The notes under the pieces were generated by a model that was not told where the DNA came from, ran no database searches, and worked only from the letters and a program-made list of their open reading frames with translations. From Synergistaceae bacterium (GTDB taxonomy: Bacteria; Synergistota; Synergistia; Synergistales; Synergistaceae), in contig JAAYEY010000149.1 in NCBI GenBank assembly GCA_012728505.1, positions 1 through 5,429 of the forward strand: a stretch of 5,429 nucleotides of DNA. Direction: 5' to 3'. Below, piece after piece: positions 1-5,429 of this stretch (positions are counted from its first letter, which is position 1; the number at the start of each line of letters is the position of its first letter). The position numbers were made by a program, and so were the translations under genes.

Positions 1-156
1 CAACGCGGTGCTGAAGGTGTCATCCTCGGCTGCACGGAGATTCCTCTTCTCGTTAAACAAGAATACACAAAAATCCCCCTCTTTGACACAACAACCTTGC
101 TCGCCGAAGCAGCTGTAAGAGAAGCTTTGCGCGAAGAACATTTGATTAAGCTGTAA
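1..156 (+). CDS. Aspartate/glutamate racemase family protein, C-terminal 51 residues (5' end outside window)
   Basis: Frame 1 is open from the first base to a TAA at 154-156. The visible residues contain the family signature GAEGVILGCTEIPLL. Its Cys (residue 11 of the fragment) matches the second catalytic cysteine of cofactor-independent Asp/Glu racemases. A second family signature near the end reads PLFDTTTLLAEAAVREAL. Such enzymes use two cysteines to invert the alpha carbon of aspartate or glutamate in the cytoplasm, which supplies D-amino acids. A full protein is usually around 230 residues, so roughly three quarters lies upstream. The family includes aspartate racemase, RacX/YgeA-type broad-specificity racemases and some hydantoin racemases; the FDTT ending favours the aspartate racemase group, but the substrate cannot be fixed from this piece. 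No convincing intrinsic terminator follows the stop. Confidence 0.88.
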   Translation, partial: QRGAEGVILGCTEIPLLVKQEYTKIPLFDTTTLLAEAAVREALREEHLIKL

Positions 157-208
157 TATAAAATACAAAAAAATCATAAAGGCTTTTTCATCGCCGAACC
201 TCATTTAT

Positions 209-289
209 TTACCTAATTTTTTCTGCCATTTCATGCTGAATAGCTGCCACAATAGCCTTGCCCATTGCCATATAACTTTGGTTTCCCTA
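209..289 (-). pseudogene. Possible C-terminal remnant of a decayed gene (25 codons)
   Basis: On the minus strand a 25-codon open stretch ends at a TAA (complement of 209-211) and is closed upstream by a TAG (complement of 287-289). The translation GNQSYMAMGKAIVAAIQHEM followed by AEKIR looks like a real amphipathic C-terminal helix. It is richer in Ala, Glu, Met and Lys than the surrounding AT-rich DNA would give by chance. There is no start signal and nothing coding continues upstream, so at most this is the tail of a lost gene. The family was not recognised. A chance open frame remains quite possible. Confidence 0.2.
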
Positions 290-350
290 ACTTATTATTA
301 TGTCCTGATGTTTTGAATGGAGGACTTTAATCATAATCTGTAGTTTGTCT

Positions 351-379
351 TTTACAAGATATGTATTCTTACGTATATA
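351..379 (+). promoter_or_regulatory. Candidate sigma70 promoter upstream of sodB
   Basis: TTTACA (351-356) and TATATA (374-379) are separated by exactly 17 bp. This is the best spaced -35/-10 pair seen on the plus strand before sodB. It would give a leader of nearly 290 nt that includes the hairpin at 474-528. The region is very AT-rich, so a chance match is possible, and a closer promoter with weaker boxes may be the real one. Confidence 0.3.
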
Positions 380-473
380 AATTAATGCTTTATAGTGATA
401 TAGTGTTTTTTAAGCTTCTATCAAATTATAACAACAATATGTCACCAACATTCCAAAATTAGGGTTTCTATTT

Positions 474-528
474 TTTGCTATTGCCAAATTTTCTTTCGTT
501 AAGAAAAATGACAAACCCAATAAGCAAA
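474..528 (+). repeat. Imperfect two-part hairpin in the sodB upstream region
   Basis: TTTGCTATTG (474-483) can pair with CAATAAGCAAA (518-528) with one bulged base. Inside it, ATTTTCTT (488-495) can pair with AAGAAAAAT (501-509) across a 5-base loop. If transcribed as part of a sodB leader it would fold 147 nt before the start codon. No U-tract follows, so it is not a typical terminator. The function is unknown. Confidence 0.35.
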
Positions 529-674
529 TGTAATATCAAGCAAAAAACAGGTTCCTCGGAGAGAGCTTGTTTTAGTAGTTTTTATTAGTAACGAGATTTG
601 TATGGATTTTTCAAGGTTCAGTTCGTTTTCACAAAGTGGTAGATACAAAAAATACAATATGAGGAGGAATAAAA

Positions 675-1250
675 ATGGAACACAAATTAAAAGCATTACC
701 TTACAGCATGGAGGCTTTGGAACCAGAGATATCCCGCGAAACGCTAGAGTATCATTATGGGAAGCATCATCAGTCATATGCAACAAATTTGAACAAACTG
801 ATTGTCGGTACTGAGTTCGAGAATATGTCTTTAGAGGAAATAATCATGAAGTCCAGTGGCGGCATATTTAATAATGCCGCACAGGTATTTAACCATACCT
901 TCTACTGGGACTGTTTAGCTCCCAAGGCTGGTGGAGAGCCAACCGGGAAAATAGCAGAGTTGATCAACAAAGAGTTTGGTTCATTCGCTGAGTTCAAGGA
1001 AAAATTTAGTAAGACAGCGGTTACAACATTTGGTTCCGGTTGGGCATGGTTAGTTAAAGACAAAAACGGAAAATTAGAAATAGTAAGTACAAGTAATGCT
1101 GGCAATCCAATGACGGATGGCAAGAAACCACTATTAACTTGCGATGTATGGGAACATGCCTATTATATCGATTACAGGAACGCCCGCCCCAGCTATGTTG
1201 AAAAGTTTTGGAATTTAATCAATTGGGATTTCGTTTCTTCAAATCTATAA
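675..1250 (+). CDS. sodB: Superoxide dismutase, iron type (SodB), 191 aa
   Basis: This enzyme dismutates superoxide to oxygen and hydrogen peroxide in the cytoplasm. The metal ligands of the Fe/Mn family are all visible: His27 in YHYGKHH, His74 in VFNHTFYW, and Asp157 and His161 in [11 protein letters not shown]. Tyr35 sits at the gateway position. The active-site glutamine is Gln70 within [13 protein letters not shown], the arrangement typical of iron enzymes; Mn enzymes carry it in the C-terminal domain instead. The length matches E. coli SodB (193 aa), and the ending [19 protein letters not shown] is also FeSOD-like. There is no signal peptide. The ATG at 675 is preceded by GAGGAGG at 661-667, 7 bases upstream. 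It appears monocistronic, with long AT-rich gaps on both sides. No Fur or PerR box was recognised. Metal use cannot be proved from sequence, since some family members are cambialistic. Confidence 0.97.
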   Translation: MEHKLKALPYSMEALEPEISRETLEYHYGKHHQSYATNLNKLIVGTEFENMSLEEIIMKSSGGIFNNAAQVFNHTFYWDCLAPKAGGEPTGKIAELINKEFGSFAEFKEKFSKTAVTTFGSGWAWLVKDKNGKLEIVSTSNAGNPMTDGKKPLLTCDVWEHAYYIDYRNARPSYVEKFWNLINWDFVSSNL

Positions 1251-1268
1251 CTGAACTTCTCCACCTGT
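1250..1268 (+). repeat. Direct repeat copy 1, overlapping the last base of the sodB stop
   Basis: This 19-bp segment (core CTGAACTTCTCCACCTGT) matches 17 of 19 bases with 1365-1383. Extended leftward without gaps into the last sodB codons (1234-1268 against 1349-1383), the match is 27 of 35. The TCCACCTGT part is not AT-rich, so chance is less likely than for most matches here. Confidence 0.45.
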
Positions 1269-1364
1269 AAAAACAGTCTGAACCTTGAAGAAAAAATTTA
1301 AAAATTCAACTTGCTACAATAAATTTAACCAACCAATTTTAATAACTAAATCTTAAAATATTTT

Positions 1365-1383
1365 ACTCAACTTTTCCACCTGT
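1365..1383 (+). repeat. Direct repeat copy 2
   Basis: The core CTCAACTTTTCCACCTGT matches the segment just after the sodB stop in 17 of 19 bases, 115 bp downstream of copy 1. The extended similarity reaches back into sequence equivalent to the sodB 3' end. It may be an old, decayed local duplication, or two copies of a binding site. Confidence 0.45.
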
Positions 1384-1435
1384 TGTTATTAGTGATTTTA
1401 TGTCCCTTTTTTTCGTCTTATCCACATGATTCTAG

Positions 1436-1560
1436 CGGAGATCCAGTGTCTTTAAATATTTAAGTCACTGGTTCCCCGATCTCGAAACGCACTCTAAATA
1501 GTTCGAATGCTAAGGTGTTCTTATAAGTTTCCTTGTCAGGAAACGGCATTCTCCTGATAA
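1436..1560 (+). promoter_or_regulatory. Structured leader candidate with alternative hairpins before the ytxH-like gene
   Basis: Several inverted repeats lie close together. CCAGTG (1443-1448) pairs with CACTGG (1466-1471) around an AT-rich loop and is flanked by GAGAT (1438-1442)/ATCTC (1479-1483). GTTTCCT (1527-1533) pairs with AGGAAAC (1538-1544) across a 4-base loop. GAATGC (1505-1510) pairs with GCATTC (1546-1551) and encloses that hairpin. TTGTCAGGA (1533-1541) can instead pair with TCCTGATAA (1552-1560), including one G-U pair. The last pairing cannot coexist with the GTTTCCT stem or the GAATGC/GCATTC closure without melting them. Competing stems are typical of cis-regulatory RNA, but no known riboswitch class was recognised. 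Confidence 0.35.
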
Positions 1561-1633
1561 GTTGCGCCCGGGGAAGACGGTGGGAAAGTTGAGTATATTA
1601 TATTTTCACAGAGTAGTAAAAGGGGGTATATTT

Positions 1634-2017
1634 ATGTTTATCGAAGATTTGAAAAGACAAAGAAAAATTAATGAAATGCTTAAAATTGTAATGGCCTCGA
1701 CGCTAGCTATGGTTGCAGGTATCTCGCTAGGCTTTCTCTTTGCTCCGAAATCTGGCAAAGAGACGAGAGAAGATATCGCAAACAAACTGGATAAAACCGC
1801 GAATACTTTGAAAAGCACAGCGGCCGAAGTAATAGAATCGATAACAAGTATTGAGGAACATATGGAAAAGAATATTAAAGATGCAGCAGAGAAAATAAAG
1901 GATAATCTGGATGAGACTGCGGATGATGTGGCCACATATGCAGAAGATGCCAAACACAAGCTAACATCAAAAATTGTCGCTGCTGGTGAGGTTCTCGAAG
2001 AAAAGTGGGACAAGTAA
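1634..2017 (+). CDS. YtxH-domain membrane-anchored protein, 127 aa
   Basis: A short basic N-terminus (residues 1-17, with KRQRK) is followed by one hydrophobic segment (about 18-36). Next comes the YtxH-family signature GFLFAPKSGKETREDI (33-48). The remainder, to residue 127, is a highly charged, Ala- and Lys/Glu-rich region expected to be a long amphipathic helix or coiled coil, resembling LEA or apolipoprotein-like stress proteins. This suggests a single-pass membrane protein with a helical soluble tail. YtxH-type genes are often induced by general stress in Bacillus, but their biochemical role is unknown. The ATG at 1634 is chosen because AGGGGG (1621-1626) lies 7 bases before it. An in-frame start at 1562 would add 24 residues without family character and lacks a binding site. 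The AT-rich stem ATTAAAAA/TTTTTAAT (2054-2085) downstream is at best a weak terminator. Confidence 0.82.
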   Translation: MFIEDLKRQRKINEMLKIVMASTLAMVAGISLGFLFAPKSGKETREDIANKLDKTANTLKSTAAEVIESITSIEEHMEKNIKDAAEKIKDNLDETADDVATYAEDAKHKLTSKIVAAGEVLEEKWDK

Positions 2018-2091
2018 AAACGAATCAGTTAAATAAGGTTCTTAAAATAAACTATTAAAAATCCATGTATTGACTAGTTTTTAATGAGGTG

Positions 2092-2159
2092 TCTGACTTT
2101 TGGCATTCATTCTCATTGTTTCCTTGATGATCATCGAGGAAGGCTAAACAAAAGTCAGA
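2092..2159. repeat. 68-bp palindromic element with nested inverted repeats
   Basis: The ends TCTGACTTTTG (2092-2102) and CAAAAGTCAGA (2149-2159) are perfect 11-bp inverted repeats. Between them, 2120-2141 is a near-perfect 22-bp palindrome centred at 2130/2131 on GATGATCATC. Its only imperfection becomes a U-G pair in RNA. The element stops 3 bases before the GGAGG of the next gene, so in an mRNA it would fold directly against the ribosome binding site. No U-tract follows, so termination is unlikely. It could be a miniature inverted-repeat element, an operator, or a translational control hairpin. Confidence 0.55.
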
Positions 2160-2179
2160 ATAAGGAGGAGAGATTAATA

Positions 2180-2434
2180 ATGGGTATTTTGTCTTGGATT
2201 GTGCTGGGCGCACTGGCAGGATGGGTTGGAAGCATTATTATGGGAAGAAACTCATCAATGGGATTGATTGCCAATATTGGTGTTGGTATTGTCGGTGCAT
2301 TTGTAGGCGGCTATGTGATGAACCTGATGGACCGTCCCGGTGTGACAGGCTTCAATTTACCAAGCTTTTTCATCGCGTTGTTAGGGGCAGTTATACTGCT
2401 TGCTATTGTTAATTTCTTTTCCAGGAGAAGATAA
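2180..2434 (+). CDS. GlsB/YeaQ/YmgE-type small membrane protein, 84 aa
   Basis: This is a small, very hydrophobic protein of the transglycosylase-associated (GlsB/YeaQ/YmgE) family. Three membrane segments are visible, at about residues 2-21, 29-50 and 62-80, with glycine-zipper-like spacing (GLIANIGVGIVGAFVGGYV) and a basic tail SRRR. Length and pattern match the family's usual 80-90 residues. Its members are often stress-induced. GlsB anchors the general-stress protein Asp23 in Staphylococcus aureus, as reported for that system, but no asp23-like gene is present here. The ATG at 2180 follows AGGAGGAG (2163-2170) closely. A longer in-frame start at 2084 would translate a palindromic element and lacks a binding site. 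No strong terminator follows. The next unit is convergent (ssrA). Confidence 0.9.
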   Translation: MGILSWIVLGALAGWVGSIIMGRNSSMGLIANIGVGIVGAFVGGYVMNLMDRPGVTGFNLPSFFIALLGAVILLAIVNFFSRRR

Positions 2435-2528
2435 CGGAGATACTAATAAAGAAATGTGCTCTTAGAATAAAATAGAGTAAAGTGCCAACAAACTAGCTAA
2501 TAATTTCACTACCTTAACTTTATAATGC

Positions 2529-2561
2529 AAAAATAATAGACCCTGATAAAGGGTCTATTAT
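2529..2561 (-). terminator. Intrinsic terminator of ssrA
   Basis: A perfect 12-bp stem (2533-2544 with 2550-2561, containing AGACCCT/AGGGTCT) surrounds a 5-base loop. On the minus strand it is followed by five T residues (complement of 2529-2533, the last of which belongs to the stem). It begins 7 bases after the tmRNA CCA end. The plus-strand side continues AGTATTTGG without a U-tract, so it would stop the glsB-like transcript only weakly. Confidence 0.92.
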
Positions 2562-2567
2562 AGTATT

Positions 2568-2925
2568 TGGTGGAGACGCGGAGATTCGAACTCCGGTCCA
2601 ACAGGGGCCAACCTAGGAGGCACTACGAGCGTAGTCTCTGCTTTGATCTCGGATCAGCATCTCCCAGAGACGGGATATGCGTTTCCCAGCCTTCCCTAGA
2701 GTCTCGAACCTCAACCAGAAAGCGTTGAAGAGGTCCCAGTCATCTTTGTGACACTCTTCTAAAGCCCGATGACGGAAGCTATAGAGAGCGCGCTACTTAT
2801 ACTTAAGCAGCGAGTGCGTAATCGTTATTGACGATTATTGTTTTTGGAGTCGGATTTACGAGGATTCTCCATCCTCGGCCCGCTCCTCCTGATCCTCCAA
2901 CCTGCTGTCGAAACCATACGTCCCC
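2568..2925 (-). ncRNA. ssrA: tmRNA (transfer-messenger RNA), about 358 nt, one-piece
   Basis: tmRNA acts with SmpB to rescue stalled ribosomes and tag the unfinished protein for proteolysis. The 5' end GGGGACG (2919-2925) pairs over 7 bp with CGTCTCC (2572-2578), followed by discriminator A and an encoded CCA at 2568-2570. The 5' domain carries the conserved GGTTTCGAC. The T arm is CGGAG-TTCGAAT-CTCCG. An internal reading frame ends in YALAA plus stop, and the remaining length suits the usual pseudoknot ring. Both ends are continuous, so this is not a permuted two-piece form. smpB ends 70 bp upstream on the same strand. Upstream of the 5' end only a -10-like TATATA is seen, without a matching -35, so ssrA may be partly or wholly transcribed from the smpB promoter and processed. 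Confidence 0.97.
2803..2832 (-). other. tmRNA proteolysis-tag reading frame (VNNDYALAA, stop)
   Basis: Reading the minus strand from 2832 gives GTC AAT AAC GAT TAC GCA CTC GCT GCT TAA, that is VNNDYALAA then stop. With the alanine carried by tmRNA the added tag would be A-VNNDYALAA. The ending YALAA is the usual protease recognition tail. GTC is chosen as resume codon because the preceding bases AATAATC resemble the AATAGTC before the E. coli resume codon, with the important A at position -4 kept. The alternative AAT resume codon would place C at -4. Confidence 0.75.
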
Positions 2926-2995
2926 TTATATACGAGCGGCATCCGATAAAACTGTATGCACACTCTCGTTACTGCATCTGAATTAGAATGAAATA

Positions 2996-3466
2996 CTATT
3001 CCCCTCTGCGTGATTTGTCGCGTATCGCACGCTCCATTTCACGATTGGCATCCTTTTCAGCTGCGGTATCTCTCTTGTCATGGAGCTGCTTGCCTTTGGC
3101 TATGGCAAGTTCACACTTCGCCCATCTTCCTTGCTTGATGTAGATTTTCAAAGGTACGAGCGTAAGACCTTTTTCCCTTGTTTTCATGAGAAGCTTCCTA
3201 ATCTCAGACTTATGCACGAGGAGCTTTCTCGGCCTCAACGGCTCTTTGTTGTAATAGCTCCCCTTATCGTAGGGTGCTATGTGAACGTTGTAAAGCCATA
3301 ATTCTCCGTTCTCCACCCTAGCATATCCGTCCTTGATATTTATCTGGCCTTCCCTGACCGATTTGATCTCTGTTCCGGAAAGGACTAGCCCTGCTTCAAA
3401 AGACTCTACTATGAAATACTCATACCGTGCTTTACGGTTTTGAGCAATGGTCTTATCTTCAGGCAC
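2996..3466 (-). CDS. smpB: SmpB, tmRNA-binding protein, 156 aa
   Basis: SmpB binds the tRNA-like domain of tmRNA and places it in the empty A site of stalled ribosomes. Family motifs appear in order: IAQNRKARYEY (7-17), GLVLSGTEIKSVREG (26-40; Glu33 is in the tmRNA-contact motif), NVHIAPY (60-66), RPRKLLVHK (78-86) and KGKQLHDKRDT (124-134). In the last motif, His129 matches the decoding-centre histidine. The C-terminal tail (139-156) is charged and helical, as in the family. Two GTG codons can start the frame. The second, at 3464-3466, is preferred: GAGGTGAT lies 4 bases before it, and the promoter at 3487-3515 predicts an mRNA start near 3480. The upstream GTG at 3473-3475 would give 159 residues but only about 5 nt of leader and no binding site. 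Confidence 0.95.
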   Translation of the reverse strand: MPEDKTIAQNRKARYEYFIVESFEAGLVLSGTEIKSVREGQINIKDGYARVENGELWLYNVHIAPYDKGSYYNKEPLRPRKLLVHKSEIRKLLMKTREKGLTLVPLKIYIKQGRWAKCELAIAKGKQLHDKRDTAAEKDANREMERAIRDKSRRGE

Positions 3467-3470
3467 AGAA

Positions 3471-3478
3471 ATCACCTC
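3471..3478 (-). promoter_or_regulatory. Ribosome binding site that decides the smpB start
   Basis: GAGGTGAT on the minus strand is an 8-base match to the anti-Shine-Dalgarno end of 16S rRNA. It ends 4 bases before the GTG at 3464-3466. It overlaps the alternative GTG at 3473-3475, so it cannot serve that one. Confidence 0.8.
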
Positions 3479-3486
3479 GTTCGTTG

Positions 3487-3515
3487 ACTATATCAGAATT
3501 AACAACAATAGTCAA
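3487..3515 (-). promoter_or_regulatory. Sigma70-type promoter of smpB (and probably ssrA)
   Basis: TTGACT (complement of 3510-3515) and TATAGT (complement of 3487-3492) each match the consensus in 5 of 6 bases and are 17 bp apart. The expected start is an A near 3480, giving a leader of about 14 nt. It lies between the terminator of the tRNA gene and smpB, so smpB begins a separate transcription unit. Confidence 0.82.
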
Positions 3516-3530
3516 ATATGTAATTCTACT

Positions 3531-3563
3531 GAAAAAACATAACCCCCGGCTTTTGCCGAGGGT
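3531..3563 (-). terminator. Intrinsic terminator of the tRNA-Pro unit
   Basis: On the minus strand ACCCTCGGC (3555-3563) pairs with GCCGGGGGT (3542-3550) across an AAAA loop: 9 bp with one U-G pair. TATG and six T residues follow (complement of 3532-3537). The U-G pair becomes a mismatch when read on the other strand, which supports minus-strand use. It lies 12 bases after the tRNA CCA end. Confidence 0.88.
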
Positions 3564-3575
3564 ATTATTTCGAGA

Positions 3576-3653
3576 TGGTCGGGGCGAGAAGATTTGAACT
3601 TCCGACCTCCTGGTCCCGAACCAGGCACGCTAACCAGACTGCGCTACGCCCCG
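3576..3653 (-). tRNA. tRNA-Pro, anticodon CGG, CCA encoded
   Basis: The acceptor stem CGGGGCG (3647-3653) pairs perfectly with CGCCCCG (3580-3586), followed by A and an encoded CCA (3576-3578). The D arm begins TAGCGCAGTCTGGTTAGCG. The anticodon arm is CCTGG-TTCGGGA-CCAGG, with anticodon CGG at 3616-3618. The T loop is TTCAAAT. The first base C is usual for bacterial proline tRNAs. It reads codon CCG. It has its own promoter upstream and terminator downstream, so it is an independent single-gene unit between sua5 and smpB. Confidence 0.97.
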
Positions 3654-3665
3654 GAAGCAGCGAAA

Positions 3666-3690
3666 ATTATAGCATTGTAAATCATGCGCG

Positions 3691-3694
<4 letters not shown>
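3666..3694 (-). promoter_or_regulatory. Strong sigma70 promoter of the tRNA-Pro gene, overlapping the sua5 stop codon
   Basis: TTGACG (complement of 3689-3694) and a consensus TATAAT (complement of 3666-3671) are separated by 17 bp. The expected start, around 3658-3660, leaves only about 5-7 nt before the mature tRNA 5' end. The TGA inside the -35 box is the stop codon of the sua5 gene (3691-3693). Confidence 0.88.

Positions 3695-5429
<1,735 letters not shown>

Larger units (their letters stand above)
157..674. other. AT-rich intergenic region, 518 bp, without an intact gene
   Basis: No reading frame here has a ribosome binding site together with a recognisable protein. The stretch holds a possible minus-strand gene remnant (209-289), a candidate sigma70 promoter (351-379) and an imperfect hairpin (474-528). 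It ends in the strong sodB Shine-Dalgarno site GAGGAGG at 661-667. I looked for Fur- or PerR-like palindromes that might control superoxide dismutase and saw none that was convincing. The strong AT bias makes weak promoter-like matches common, so only the best one is listed. Confidence 0.6.
1251..1633. other. Intergenic region between sodB and the ytxH-like gene, 383 bp
   Basis: There is no credible gene here. An open frame beginning at 1562 runs into the ytxH-like gene, but its first 24 codons have no start signal or family character. The left part (1251-1435) is AT-rich and carries the second copy of a direct repeat. The right part (1436-1633) is less AT-rich and full of inverted repeats. 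No clear intrinsic terminator follows sodB: the short CTGT-AAAA-ACAG inverted repeat at 1265-1276 lacks both stem length and a U-tract. No promoter with good boxes on both sides was found. Confidence 0.6.

Noticed and set aside
499..786. 95-codon minus-strand open frame with a hydrophobic stretch before and across the sodB start
   Set aside because: The hydrophobic part comes from reading AT-rich DNA. The frame overlaps the sodB binding site and coding start and has no start signal.
1431..1445. Possible att-like copy of the ssrA 3' end (GCGGAGAT)
   Set aside because: Only 8 bases match, with no extension and no integrase nearby. The 7-mer CGGAGAT also occurs at 2434-2440, so this is at chance level.
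1475..1620. Known riboswitch class in the ytxH leader
   Set aside because: I compared by eye with SAM-I, TPP, cobalamin, THF, ZTP, c-di-GMP, fluoride, guanidine and c-di-AMP core motifs from memory and found no match.
1562..1633. N-terminal extension of the ytxH-like protein by 24 codons
   Set aside because: The ATG at 1634 has an AGGGGG site 7 bases upstream, and the added residues are not family-like. The stretch adjoins a folded leader.
1606..2013. 135-codon minus-strand open frame opposite the ytxH-like gene
   Set aside because: It is a mirror of the Ala/Lys/Glu-rich coding strand and gives a Ser/Ile/Phe-rich product. It has no Shine-Dalgarno, while the plus-strand gene has a family signature and a good binding site.
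2084..2179. N-terminal extension of the GlsB-like protein by 32 codons
   Set aside because: It would translate the palindromic element, lacks a binding site, and exceeds the usual family length. The ATG at 2180 has a strong Shine-Dalgarno.

Overview
The window looks like a bacterial chromosome. It shows strong Shine-Dalgarno sites, sigma70-type promoters with 17-bp spacers, a one-piece tmRNA, and bacterial tgt and smpB genes. The iron-type superoxide dismutase, the YtxH and GlsB/YeaQ-type proteins and the racemase fit an anaerobe or microaerophile, for example a Firmicute or a member of Synergistota. The lineage is a guess, because nothing in the window fixes it.

The layout has two halves facing each other. 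The left half (1-2434, plus strand, visibly AT-rich, long gaps) holds the end of an aspartate/glutamate racemase, an AT-rich gap with a possible gene remnant, an Fe superoxide dismutase (sodB), a second AT-rich gap ending in a heavily foldable leader, a YtxH-domain protein, a palindromic element, and a small GlsB/YeaQ-type membrane protein. The last three proteins are types often seen as stress-protection genes. Each seems to be its own transcription unit.

The right half (2529-5429, minus strand, more GC-balanced, tightly packed) is housekeeping for translation. In transcription order it reads: tgt (queuosine tRNA modification, cut by the window edge), a Sua5-type threonylcarbamoyl-AMP synthase (t6A tRNA modification) joined to it by an ATGA overlap, tRNA-Pro(CGG) with its own promoter and terminator, smpB with its own promoter, ssrA (tmRNA), and a terminator. 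SmpB and tmRNA together perform trans-translation. The tgt/sua5 pair and the tRNA gene add a tRNA-maturation theme.

No clearly new defence or mobile system was found. The points most worth checking are the inferred tmRNA tag (VNNDYALAA, with a GUC resume codon), a corrected smpB start, a tRNA promoter built over the sua5 stop codon, mutually exclusive hairpins in front of the ytxH-like gene, a 68-bp palindromic element in front of the glsB-like gene, and a degenerate repeat of the sodB 3' end.
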